Below are positions 16,433 through 24,306 of a stretch of 64,000 nt of DNA, piece by piece; the first letter of the stretch is position 1, and the number at the start of each line of letters is the position of its first letter. This DNA is from UBA7803 sp040219135. GTDB lineage: Bacteria > Pseudomonadota > Gammaproteobacteria > Pseudomonadales > Azotimanducaceae. Position numbers and translations under genes: made by a program. The stretch is from positions 186,001-250,000 of the forward strand of contig JAVJTA010000017.1 of NCBI GenBank assembly GCA_040219135.1, in the 5' to 3' direction. The notes under the pieces were generated by a model. The model did no database searches and was not told the DNA's origin. It worked only from the letters and a program-made list of their open reading frames with translations.

Positions 16433-17698
16433 TTGAGCGGAACACCCATCAGCGCAGACGACGTGATCGTGGTGGGCAATTCCTCGGACGATCCGTTTGC
16501 CATCGATGTGGCCTTCGGCTTCGGCCAGACCACCGACGTGGCGGATCTGATCAGTCTGAAGTCCTTCGCCAACTCGGAGTTCTGCCCGCGCTTCATTTCC
16601 GACGAACGCGACTACTCGCGCATCGGCCGCCAGCTCGAGGGCAAGACGGTGGTGATCGTCAGCTCCTCGAGCCGCCTGGTCAGCCGCCAGAACCTGGCCA
16701 TGCGCACGCTGATGATCGCCCGCGCGGCGAAGGAGAACGGCGCGCGCGACGTGGTGCTCGTGGAGCCCGATCTCTACTACAGCGCCCAGGATCGGGGCCC
16801 GCGTCCGGAGCTCGGCGACCGCGGAGCGAACCGGGATCAGGAGGATCTGAAGAAGTTCGACGGCCAGCCGTTCACCGCGCTGCTGTACGGGCAGATGCTC
16901 AAGCTCGCGGGCGTGGACGCGGTGCTCACGGTGCACAACCACTCCCATGCCGTGCAGACCATGTTCCGAGAGATCTTCGAGGGGCGTTTTCACAACATCA
17001 TGCCCTACGAGATCTACGTGGATTACCTGCGCAACTCCAACCTGGTGCGCTACGGAGCCGACGGCGAGGGGCTCGCGCTGTGCGCCCCGGACCAGGGCGC
17101 GCGGGATTTCGTCAAAGCGCTGTTCCGTCACCTGGGGCTGTCCCGGGCGAAGGTCATCCTGCTCGACAAGCGACGCTCGGGCGAGCGCAAGGTGGAGATC
17201 ACCCTGCACCCGGAAAGTGAGACGACCTTCGAGGAAATCCACGGTCACGACGTGGTGCTGCTGGACGACATGGTCCGCACCGGCTCCACCGTCGTGAAGA
17301 CCTGCGAGTTCCTCAAGCAGATCCAGCCGGGACGGCTGGTTTTCGTGGTCACCCATTTCTATGCCAGTGAAGAAGGCCGGCAGAAGCTCGCGAGCACCGC
17401 GGTGGACGAGATCCTGACGCTGAACACCATGCCGACCATCCTCAACCGGGACGAGCAGGGCCGGCTGCGTCGCAAGCTGGTGGTGCTGAAGATCGAAGCC
17501 TGGCTGGCGCGGGAACTACGCACGGTGCTGGGGTTGCCGGCACGCGACGGCGCCAGCCTCTATCAGATCGACATGTCGTCGAAGAACCCGCGCTTCGTGC
17601 GCAAGATCTGGTCCAACGACCAGCTCAGCGATCTCCACGGCCAGCCGTCCGCCGCGCCGCCGGTGCGGGAAGGCGGCGCCGGGCGTGTCGGTCAGTAG
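16433..17698 (+). CDS. Ribose-phosphate pyrophosphokinase-like protein (long form)
   Basis: A 421-residue protein from TTG 16433, which has GGGGAGGG eight bases upstream; no ATG suits the conserved N-terminus. It resembles PRPP synthetase: a KRRSGERKV flexible-loop motif, a HNHSHAVQTMF segment in place of the usual DLHAxQIQGFF, and the PRPP-binding loop LLDDMVRTGST near residue 280. The class normally has about 315 residues. Here insertions and a C-terminal extension after ILTLNTMPT add about 100. It might make PRPP from ribose-5-phosphate and ATP, or be a divergent phosphoribosyltransferase-like relative. It stands alone. Confidence 0.75.
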   Translation: MSGTPISADDVIVVGNSSDDPFAIDVAFGFGQTTDVADLISLKSFANSEFCPRFISDERDYSRIGRQLEGKTVVIVSSSSRLVSRQNLAMRTLMIARAAKENGARDVVLVEPDLYYSAQDRGPRPELGDRGANRDQEDLKKFDGQPFTALLYGQMLKLAGVDAVLTVHNHSHAVQTMFREIFEGRFHNIMPYEIYVDYLRNSNLVRYGADGEGLALCAPDQGARDFVKALFRHLGLSRAKVILLDKRRSGERKVEITLHPESETTFEEIHGHDVVLLDDMVRTGSTVVKTCEFLKQIQPGRLVFVVTHFYASEEGRQKLASTAVDEILTLNTMPTILNRDEQGRLRRKLVVLKIEAWLARELRTVLGLPARDGASLYQIDMSSKNPRFVRKIWSNDQLSDLHGQPSAAPPVREGGAGRVGQ

Positions 17699-17940
17699 CG
17701 GCCGTAACGATCGTAGCGGTCGTAACGGCCGTAGTCGGGGCGCTCGGGTCGCTTGAGCGGGGCCAGGAGCAGGTAGAACACCCAGGCAAACCAGGAGACG
17801 AAGATCACCGCCAGGATCCAGGCGATCTTCTCGCCGCCGCCGGTGCGGTCTGACCCGGCGATCAGAATGATCGGCAGCAGCCAGATCAGCGCGCACAGCA
17901 GCAGGCCGGCCAGGGCGAAGGTCGAGCCGATGAGTTCCAT
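17692..17940 (-). CDS. Small two-TM protein, superinfection-immunity-like family
   Basis: An 82-residue membrane protein; ATG 17940 has GGAG upstream. Two hydrophobic helices (about residues 5-26 and 39-62) with AWILAVIFVSWFAWVFY match the small superinfection-immunity protein family, named after a phage T4 protein but common in bacterial chromosomes. The C-terminal tail is a repeat of arginine, tyrosine and aspartate (GRYDRYDRYGRY) encoded by a nine-base repeat. Its end overlaps the PRPP-synthetase-like gene by seven bases. The function is unknown, and the family name should not be read as evidence of phage immunity. Confidence 0.65.
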   Translation of the reverse strand: MELIGSTFALAGLLLCALIWLLPIILIAGSDRTGGGEKIAWILAVIFVSWFAWVFYLLLAPLKRPERPDYGRYDRYDRYGRY

Positions 17941-18340
17941 GGACCACTCCGTTCGTCGCGATGACTGAGCAGATGGTTGTGCAATTCCTGGACCAACAGA
18001 AAAACGCAGATAAATCAAATGGTTGAAGGCTGCTCTCCGGTGTTCGCCGAGACGGATTGCCCATCATCTGGCGAAATACACCAAGGCGCAACGAATCGAT
18101 GCAGTCGTTTCCAGATGTTCATATAGCTTTAAAGTTTTTTAAAAGGTTCATATAAAACTATTTCGTTTCGCTGCGCGATAACAGGCAGTCGGTCACGGCG
18201 GGGGTGTATATACCGCTGTAGCGTTACTTCCTGGATCTATTTCAGCCCCCGGGATTGGCTTCGGGTCCTGGCGAGGCCATACTGAAGGCGGTTGCTTCAG
18301 GTTTCTTATAGATCTGAATTAGCACTTAAAAGGTTTATAT
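17941..18340. other. AT-rich 400-bp gap ahead of the hipBA-like genes
   Basis: No supported gene. Base composition drops sharply at 18115-18175 and 18295-18345, with runs such as TTTTTTAAAAGG and TTTATATATG in a GC-rich genome. Motifs seen: GTTCATATA at 18117-18125, two near-identical 16-mers (annotated separately), the palindrome GTATATAC at 18206-18213, and TTCAG / CTGAA at 18296-18318. This is the likely promoter and operator region of the downstream toxin-antitoxin pair, and its composition suggests acquired DNA. Confidence 0.6.
18139..18154 (+). repeat. TTAAAAGGTTCATATA, upstream copy of a 16-mer
   Basis: This copy is 15/16 identical to the copy at 18326-18341 on the hipB-like start codon. 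A shorter relative, GTTCATATA, lies at 18117-18125. It could be an operator for the HTH protein. Confidence 0.5.
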
Positions 18341-18341
18341 A
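18326..18341 (+). repeat. TTAAAAGGTTTATATA, copy over the ribosome site of the HTH gene
   Basis: Matches the 18139-18154 copy at 15 of 16 positions. Its AAAAGG (18328-18333) also serves as the ribosome site, and its last base is the A of the ATG at 18341. A protein bound here could block transcription or ribosome entry. Confidence 0.5.
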
Positions 18342-18697
18342 TGCCCCGACCGTCGAAAGCCCATGCCGTCCTCAGCGATGCGGCTCTCGGCGCGCTGGTC
18401 GGGCTCGGCGAGCGCCTGCGGCAGGCGCGGCTGCGCCGCAACTGGACCCAGGAGCAGACCGCCGAGAAGGCCGGGCTATCGGAGAGTTCCGTGAAGAAGG
18501 TCGAGGCCGGCTCGCCGCGCATTATGATCGCCGCCTACCTGTCCGTGCTCGACGTGTTCGGCGCGCCCAACGCCTTTGACGCCGTGCTCGCGCCCGGTGA
18601 CGACACCCTCGGCGAGGCGCTGGCCCGCAGCGCGCTGCGGCAGCGGGCGGGCAGCAGCCGGCGCAGCGCCGACGGCGCCGACGAGTGGGAGCTGTAG
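18341..18697 (+). CDS. HipB-like helix-turn-helix antitoxin
   Basis: A 118-residue protein with an XRE-type HTH at about residues 20-75 (LGERLRQARLRRNWTQEQTA then GLSESSVKKVEAG). The C-terminal part is low-complexity and alanine/serine/arginine-rich. ATG 18341 is preceded by AAAAGG. Its TAG stop directly abuts the ATG of the HipA-like gene, the usual antitoxin-first order. By analogy it binds the kinase and represses the operon through the AT-rich leader repeats. Being larger than E. coli HipB (88 aa), it may differ in how it holds the toxin. Confidence 0.78.
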   Translation: MPRPSKAHAVLSDAALGALVGLGERLRQARLRRNWTQEQTAEKAGLSESSVKKVEAGSPRIMIAAYLSVLDVFGAPNAFDAVLAPGDDTLGEALARSALRQRAGSSRRSADGADEWEL

Positions 18698-19957
18698 ATG
18701 GCGGAGAAGCTGTTCGTTCACGCGGACCTCGGCAATGGCGACAAGGTGCTGGCGGGACAGCTCCTGGTCGATCAGAAACAGGGCCGCTTCAAGTATGCGC
18801 GTGCCTATCTGGACAACCCGCGAGCGTTCGCGCTGGATCCGGTGAATCTTCCGCTGACCGCCGACGTCCAGGTCAATCCCCGGACCCGGGAGGCGCCGGG
18901 TGTCTTCGGCGTGCTCATCGATGCCGGTCCGGACGAGTGGGGCCGGCGCCAGCTCACGAAGACCCGGCGTCCGCCGCCGGTGACTCACGTGGAGTTCCTG
19001 CTGGCGGCGTCCGGCGAAGGGGTGGGTGCCCTGCACTTCACCGCGGAAATGAAAGACCGGCCGAAGCCGCCGCCGCAGCGACCATTCGAGAACCTCGTGC
19101 ATCTGCAGCACATCGCCGCGGATATAGAAGCCGGGCGTGAGGTGGATCGGTCGCTGGAGCCTTACTTCTTCCACGGCAGCGGCCTCGGCGGTGCGCGGCC
19201 GAAGACCCTCATCGAACACGACGACCGGCATTGGATCGCCAAGTTCGGCCGCGACGGCGACCTGGTCGACATGTGCCGGGTGGAGTACGCGTCCATGCGC
19301 ATGGCCCGGGCCGCGGGTATCGACGTACCCGACGTCGCGATGACGGAAACCGCGCGCGGGCCGGTGGTGCTGGTGGAACGCTTCGACCGCAGCAGCGAGG
19401 GTCAGCATCACGTCGTATCGGTGGCGAGTCTGATCAACAAGTTCGACATCACCCAGTTCGACGAGGCCGCCATGTCCTATCCGGGCATCCTGCAGCTCGG
19501 CAAGCGTATCGGTTCGCACACGGATGGGCTTGCCCAGGACATCTTCCGGCGCATGCTGTTCAACATCGGCATCGGCAACACCGACGATCACCTGCGCAAC
19601 CATGCGTTCTACAAGCGCGCCACACGCGCCGAGTACCGGCTCACTCCCGGCTACGACATCGTTCCCAACACCGGTCTGCAGGGCTCCCACGCCATCGCCC
19701 TCGGCGCGTTCGGAAACGCGCCGAGTCGCGACAACCTCGAGGCCGCTGCCCATCGCATGGGCATCGATCGCGACGAGGCGGTGGTCATCGCCGGCGAGGT
19801 CCTCGAGGCAACCGAGAGCTGGCGCGAGCAACTCGACGAGGTCGGAGTGAGCACGTCGGATGTAGCCGTTCTCGAGCGCTGCTTCGCGTTCCGCTCGGTC
19901 ATCGAGGCGTTCGTCGCCGGCGTTCGGACGCGCCGTGCCGCGGCGGCGGCAACGTGA
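18698..19957 (+). CDS. HipA-like serine/threonine kinase toxin
   Basis: A 419-residue HipA-family kinase. The N-terminal subdomain contains FGVLIDAGPDEWGRRQL. HGSGLGGARPKTLI is the ATP-loop / autophosphorylation segment corresponding to the AGAQ-K loop of E. coli HipA. GNTDDHLRNH holds the catalytic aspartate D296, and GYDIVPN the metal-binding D320. E. coli HipA stops growth by phosphorylating glutamyl-tRNA synthetase; the target here is unknown, since other HipA relatives hit different proteins. It is placed directly after the HTH gene with no gap. Its stop overlaps the GTG of a third gene (GTGA), hinting at a three-gene unit. Confidence 0.82.
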   Translation: MAEKLFVHADLGNGDKVLAGQLLVDQKQGRFKYARAYLDNPRAFALDPVNLPLTADVQVNPRTREAPGVFGVLIDAGPDEWGRRQLTKTRRPPPVTHVEFLLAASGEGVGALHFTAEMKDRPKPPPQRPFENLVHLQHIAADIEAGREVDRSLEPYFFHGSGLGGARPKTLIEHDDRHWIAKFGRDGDLVDMCRVEYASMRMARAAGIDVPDVAMTETARGPVVLVERFDRSSEGQHHVVSVASLINKFDITQFDEAAMSYPGILQLGKRIGSHTDGLAQDIFRRMLFNIGIGNTDDHLRNHAFYKRATRAEYRLTPGYDIVPNTGLQGSHAIALGAFGNAPSRDNLEAAAHRMGIDRDEAVVIAGEVLEATESWREQLDEVGVSTSDVAVLERCFAFRSVIEAFVAGVRTRRAAAAAT

Positions 19958-20571
19958 GGCTGCTCCTCAGCGCCCTCGGGCTGGCCACGGTCGCTTCGGT
20001 AGTCTGGCTGCTGCTGCACGCCGAGCACATTGACGTGGTCCGCACGGAGTCCGCGCCTGCGGCAGCAAGGCAGCCTGCCGCTGTGGAGACACCGGCGGAA
20101 TCGTCTTCCACGCCGCAGACTCCGGCGTCGGCCGGCGATGCACATTCCGGCGGACCGGTGCCGCAGCCGTTCCGCGAACAGCTGCGGCGGTTTCTGGCGG
20201 ACTCGGAGAACCTCGAACCCGGCGAGCGGGCGCGCCGCGCCGCGGCGCTGGAACGGGTCGTTCTCGCGCGCGAAGCGGCGGGCGATCTGGTGCCGGCGGA
20301 AAGCGCCTATCTGCAGCTGTCGCTGCTGCGCGCCAGCGTGACGGACGAGGAGGATCTGTCGCGCCGGAGCGCGGCCCTGATCGAACGTTACCGGGAGGCG
20401 AGCGAAGCCGGCTGGCGGGCCTACCGGGAGCAGTCCGATCCACGCCACGAGGCCTACCGGGCCGCGGAAGCAGACCTGGTTCGTGCTGCCCGTGCCGGCG
20501 ATCTGCCGGAGGCGGAGCTGCGGGCGCAGCTTCAGGCCCTGCGTGAGCGGTACTACGCGGATCCGAACTGA
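19954..20571 (+). CDS. Membrane-anchored protein of unknown function coupled to hipA-like gene
   Basis: A 205-residue protein starting with GTG 19954, which overlaps the TGA of the hipA-like gene. An N-terminal hydrophobic helix (LLLSALGLATVASVVWLLL) would anchor it in the inner membrane. A proline/alanine/serine linker (about residues 30-70) and a charged, alanine-rich helical domain follow, likely in the periplasm. The C-terminus (WRAYREQSDP ... LRERYYADPN) faintly recalls lipase-chaperone tails, but the length and other motifs do not fit. Function unknown. It converges on the esterase gene with 13 bases between stops. Confidence 0.6.
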   Translation: MRLLLSALGLATVASVVWLLLHAEHIDVVRTESAPAAARQPAAVETPAESSSTPQTPASAGDAHSGGPVPQPFREQLRRFLADSENLEPGERARRAAALERVVLAREAAGDLVPAESAYLQLSLLRASVTDEEDLSRRSAALIERYREASEAGWRAYREQSDPRHEAYRAAEADLVRAARAGDLPEAELRAQLQALRERYYADPN

Positions 20572-20584
20572 TCAGAGTCGTGCA

Positions 20585-21976
20585 CTAGAGCAGCTGGTCG
20601 AGCAGGAAGTACAGCAGGTTGAACGGTTTGGCGAAGTCCGCGGCCGGGCTCGACTCCGAGGCCTGCAGCGGCATGCCGTTGCCGTCGAGCAGGTCGTCGA
20701 CGAAGTCGTCGAGTTCGAGTCCTGCTTCCTGAATGTCGGCGTTGGCGAACTCGATGATCGTCGTGCAGTGGCTGTCGTTGACGGCGCGGAACTGGGGCAG
20801 GTAGTAGCCGTAGTTGCCGAGGTTGCCCAGCTTGTTGCGCAGCCGCCGGGTGTCCTGATCCCAGCGCTGCAGGATCAGAGCGTCCCGGGTCGCGGCATCC
20901 GGCGCATCGGCGATCTCCGGGTAGAAGCGTTCGTAGGAGTAGGCGGAGTAGTTGAGATCCCGCCAGAAGTGCGTATGCCCGAGGCGGTCGCCGGCGTAGC
21001 TCACAGACAGCGCGTCGTTCAGGGTGCCGAGGTTGGTCAGGGTCAGCCCGGACAGCAGCGCGTCCAGATAGGCGAGCGGTCCCCCGTCCAGGCCCCAGGC
21101 GGCGCGGATCTGGTTGTGCAGCGGCAGCGAGGGAAACCGGCCGCTGTCAGCGCTGCTGGCGTTGGCGTAGAAGACCGGGCCCGAATCGTTAAATAGAAAG
21201 CCGCGGGTCGGCGCCATGTCGCTGCGCAGGTGGGCGTAGTTCACCAGCGAGCCGGCGCCGCCGGCGCTGCAGCCGCTGGAGAGGAGCTGGGCCGGTCGCT
21301 GCAGGTTGTCCTTCAGCCACGACACCACCGCGCGAACGTTGCGCAGCCCGTTGTGGTGCCAGACCAGGCTGTCGCCGCCGTCGGGGTCGTCGTAGATGGC
21401 GACCCGGTCGCCGGCGTAGATGTCGCCGGTACAGTAGGGCACGTAGACGAGGTTCCAGTCCTGGGTCTTCACGTCGGTCCACGGATGGTCGCGGAACACC
21501 AATGGGCTGACGAGGCTGGCGCCCGGATTCTGCAGCGCCATGTAGTCGTCGGGTATGCCGTCCGGGTTGCGCGCGCCGCGCACGCCGGATTGACCGCTGC
21601 AGCTCGCGTAGTCCCAGCAGGCGCCGCCGCCCTCCATGTAGATCAGCATGTTGCTGGTGTTCGGGACCCGATTGACGAAGAACTTGTAGGGCGAGCCGTT
21701 GCCGCAGACGGCTTCCGTTCCGGCGGCGAGCTGGATCGTCTGCCAGCGCCGGTAGCGGCCGGGCTGGAAGCCGTCGTTGAAGTTTCCGGGATTGGCCAGC
21801 AGCGGATAGGGCCCGGCGCGCTGTGCCGGCGTGACCGGATTGTCCGGGCGCGGCGGGCTGAACAGGTTGAGAAACGTGCGCCAGCCGCTGTAGTCGCCGA
21901 GCTCGCCGTGGGCGGGCGCCGACAGGCCGAGCAGCGTTGCGAGAGCAATTGCGATCAGAGAGTTGGCGTGCCCCAT
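20585..21976 (-). CDS. Secreted pectinacetylesterase/Notum-like carboxylesterase
   Basis: A 463-residue protein with a Sec signal peptide (hydrophobic residues 6-20, cleavage near APAHG-E). Family hallmarks are LIYMEGGGACWD, YVPYCTGDIYAGD and the nucleophile elbow GCSAGGAGS with S237; H403 in NDSHC is the likely triad histidine. Pectinacetylesterase relatives remove acetyl or palmitoleoyl esters, and in bacteria the substrates are mostly unknown. GGGGGGAACG precedes the ATG. Location is expected to be periplasmic or extracellular. Several cysteines suggest disulfides. No partner gene is evident nearby. Confidence 0.8.
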   Translation of the reverse strand: MGHANSLIAIALATLLGLSAPAHGELGDYSGWRTFLNLFSPPRPDNPVTPAQRAGPYPLLANPGNFNDGFQPGRYRRWQTIQLAAGTEAVCGNGSPYKFFVNRVPNTSNMLIYMEGGGACWDYASCSGQSGVRGARNPDGIPDDYMALQNPGASLVSPLVFRDHPWTDVKTQDWNLVYVPYCTGDIYAGDRVAIYDDPDGGDSLVWHHNGLRNVRAVVSWLKDNLQRPAQLLSSGCSAGGAGSLVNYAHLRSDMAPTRGFLFNDSGPVFYANASSADSGRFPSLPLHNQIRAAWGLDGGPLAYLDALLSGLTLTNLGTLNDALSVSYAGDRLGHTHFWRDLNYSAYSYERFYPEIADAPDAATRDALILQRWDQDTRRLRNKLGNLGNYGYYLPQFRAVNDSHCTTIIEFANADIQEAGLELDDFVDDLLDGNGMPLQASESSPAADFAKPFNLLYFLLDQLL

Positions 21977-22097
21977 CGTTCCCCCCCGGAAGCGTCGTCG
22001 GCCCGAGAATGCGTCGATGGATCGGCCTGGTCAAGGACCGGCGGCCACCGCGCCGAGGGTGTTCGCAGAACCGGCGTGTGCCGTAACATCAGCGGCC

Positions 22098-23525
22098 ATG
22101 CGAATCGTCGAAGACGACCTCAGCGGTGATGCAATTGCCGCGCTGCTGCGCGAGCATCTCGCGGAGATGGCCAGCCACTCGCCGCCGCAGAGCGTGCACG
22201 CGCTCGACGTGAATGGTCTGCGCTCGCCCGACGTGACGGTGTGGACGGCCTGGGAGGGTGGGGAACTGGCGGGCTGCGGGGCCTTGAAGTCGCTCGGCGC
22301 CGACAGCGGCGAGGTCAAGTCGATGCGCACTGCCCGCGCCCACCGGCGCCGCGGGGTTGCCGCAGCCCTGCTCGATCACATCGTCGCCGAGGCGCAGCGC
22401 CGCGGTCTGCGCCGGCTCAGCCTGGAGACCGGATCCATGGCGCACTTCGCGCCGGCCCGGGCGCTCTACGCTCGCTACGGCTTCGAGCCGTGCGGCCCGT
22501 TCGGAGATTACGTCGACGATCCCAACAGCGTGTTCATGTCCCGCTCGCTCGCGGAAACGGCCGGGTCGGGCGGGGCTGGCAATGCGCTGCCTGCCGACGG
22601 CGACGCCGTGGTGTCGGTTCAGGGCGTATCCAAGACCTACGATTCCGGACTGGCGGCGCTGCGCAGCGTGGATCTGGAGATCCGCCGCGGCGAGATCTTC
22701 GCGCTGCTGGGGCCGAACGGCGCCGGCAAGACCACGCTCATCAACATCGTCTGCGGCATCGTCAATCTGAGTTCGGGTCGAGTCCTCGTCGACGGCTACG
22801 ACGCGGTCCGCGACTACCGCCAGGCACGATCGCGGATCGGCCTGGTGCCTCAGGAGCTGCCGAACGACGCCTTCGAGACGGTCTGGAACACCGTGAGCTT
22901 CAGTCGCGGTCTGTTCGGCCGCCCGCCCGACCCCGCGCACATCGAGCGGGTGCTGAGGCAGCTGGCGCTGTGGGACAAACGCGACGACCAGCAGATCACC
23001 CTGTCCGGGGGCATGAAGCGCCGGGTGCTGATCGCCAAGGCGCTGGCCCACGAGCCGAGCATTCTGTTCCTCGACGAGCCCACGGCCGGTGTCGACGTGG
23101 AGCTGAGGCGCGGGCTGTGGGACCTGGTGCGACGGCTGCGCGCCGATGGCGTGACCATCATTCTCACCACCCACTACATCGAGGAGGCGGAACGGATGGC
23201 GGACCGCATCGGCGTCATCCATCGCGGCGAGCTGGTTCTGGTGGAACCCACCGCGGCTCTGGTCCGCGACCTGGGTCGCAAGCGCCTGGTGCTCACCCTG
23301 CGCGAGCCGCTGGCGGCGATTCCACAGCCCCTGTCGCGACACGCGCTGGAGCTCGGCGAAAGCGGACAGACGCTGGTCTACAGCTACGATTCGACGCGCG
23401 GTCACACCGGCATCGACGGGCTCATGGCGGATCTCGAGGCGGCCGGCGTGCGCTTCAGCGACGTCGAAACGTCGGAGAGCTCCCTCGAGGAGATCTTCGT
23501 CGAGCTGCTCAAGGCAAGATCGTGA
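22098..23525 (+). CDS. GNAT acetyltransferase / ABC transporter ATPase fusion
   Basis: A 475-residue protein from ATG 22098. Residues 1 to about 155 form a GNAT domain: MRTARAHRRRGVAAALLDHI is the acetyl-CoA motif A and ARALYARYGFEPCGPF motif B. After a glycine-rich linker, residues 160-475 are an ABC-2-type ATPase with Walker A GPNGAGKTT, Q-loop GLVPQE, signature LSGGMKRRV, Walker B ILFLDEPTAGVD and the switch histidine in TTHYIEEA. The frame is continuous through the linker. The permease gene starts within its stop (GTGA). Alone, the ATPase would drive export of a drug or polymer; the GNAT fusion is unusual and may acetylate the cargo. Confidence 0.85.
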   Translation: MRIVEDDLSGDAIAALLREHLAEMASHSPPQSVHALDVNGLRSPDVTVWTAWEGGELAGCGALKSLGADSGEVKSMRTARAHRRRGVAAALLDHIVAEAQRRGLRRLSLETGSMAHFAPARALYARYGFEPCGPFGDYVDDPNSVFMSRSLAETAGSGGAGNALPADGDAVVSVQGVSKTYDSGLAALRSVDLEIRRGEIFALLGPNGAGKTTLINIVCGIVNLSSGRVLVDGYDAVRDYRQARSRIGLVPQELPNDAFETVWNTVSFSRGLFGRPPDPAHIERVLRQLALWDKRDDQQITLSGGMKRRVLIAKALAHEPSILFLDEPTAGVDVELRRGLWDLVRRLRADGVTIILTTHYIEEAERMADRIGVIHRGELVLVEPTAALVRDLGRKRLVLTLREPLAAIPQPLSRHALELGESGQTLVYSYDSTRGHTGIDGLMADLEAAGVRFSDVETSESSLEEIFVELLKARS

Positions 23526-24283
23526 ACGTACACGCGGTGCGCTCGATCTACGCCGCGGAGATGGCGCGTACCCGGCGCACGCTGCTGCAGAGCATCGTCT
23601 CACCCGTGCTGTCCACATCGCTCTATTTCATTGTGTTCGGGGCCGCCATCGGCTCGCGCATCAGCGAGGTCGACGGGGTCAGCTACGGCGCGTTCATCGT
23701 GCCCGGACTGATCATGCTGATGCTGCTCACTCAGAGCGTGTCGAACGCCTCGTTCGGCATCTACTTTCCGAAGTTTTCCGGGACCATTTACGAGATTCTT
23801 TCCGCGCCGGTGTCGTACTTCGAGATCATTCTCGGCTACGTCGGTGCGGCGGCGAGCAAATCGATCGTCATCGGGCTGATCATTCTGGCGACCGCCGGAC
23901 TGTTCGTTCCCCTGGAGATTCAGCACCCGTTCGTGATGCTGGTGTTCCTCGTGCTCACCGCGGTCACCTTCAGCCTGCTCGGGTTCATCATCGGCATCTG
24001 GGCCGAAGGGTTCGAGAAGCTGCAGCTGGTGCCGCTGCTGCTGATCACGCCGCTGACCTTTCTCGGCGGCACCTTCTATTCCATCGACATGCTGCCGCCG
24101 GTCTGGCAAAAGATCATTCTGTTCAACCCTGTGGTCTATCTGGTCAGCGGTTTCCGCTGGAGTTTCTACGGCAGCGCCGACGTCAGCCTGGCGGCCAGTG
24201 CGGTCATGATCCTGCTGTTCCTCGGAGTCGGCGTCGCCGCCATCGCCTGGATTTTCCGCACCGGCTACCGGCTGCGTCCCTAA
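23522..24283 (+). CDS. ABC-2 type transporter permease
   Basis: A 253-residue inner-membrane protein starting at GTG 23522, inside the stop of the ATPase gene. Six hydrophobic segments are visible, with the ABC-2 signatures SLYFIVFGAAIGSRI near the N-terminus, PVSYFEIILGY in the cytoplasmic loop and PLTFLGGTFYSIDMLP near the fifth helix. This resembles YadH/NodJ/DrrB-type permeases. Together with the preceding GNAT-ATPase it would form a dimeric exporter. It converges on the MFS gene 24 bases later. Confidence 0.87.
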   Translation: MNVHAVRSIYAAEMARTRRTLLQSIVSPVLSTSLYFIVFGAAIGSRISEVDGVSYGAFIVPGLIMLMLLTQSVSNASFGIYFPKFSGTIYEILSAPVSYFEIILGYVGAAASKSIVIGLIILATAGLFVPLEIQHPFVMLVFLVLTAVTFSLLGFIIGIWAEGFEKLQLVPLLLITPLTFLGGTFYSIDMLPPVWQKIILFNPVVYLVSGFRWSFYGSADVSLAASAVMILLFLGVGVAAIAWIFRTGYRLRP

Positions 24284-24306
24284 ATGGGCGCCCGCCGTCG
24301 TTGTGA

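Noticed and set aside
17692..17940. Superinfection-immunity name as a sign of prophage
   Set aside because: The family is common in chromosomes; there are no phage structural, integrase or lysis genes near it.
19954..20571. Lipase chaperone annotation
   Set aside because: Only the last 50 residues recall lipase chaperones. The protein is too short, and no lipase gene lies beside it, the neighbour being a pectinacetylesterase-like enzyme on the other strand.
22241..23521. Extension of the ABC permease frame far upstream, through the GNAT-ATPase gene
   Set aside because: The extension is arginine/alanine low-complexity sequence in a different frame of a conserved gene; the permease fold begins at GTG 23522.
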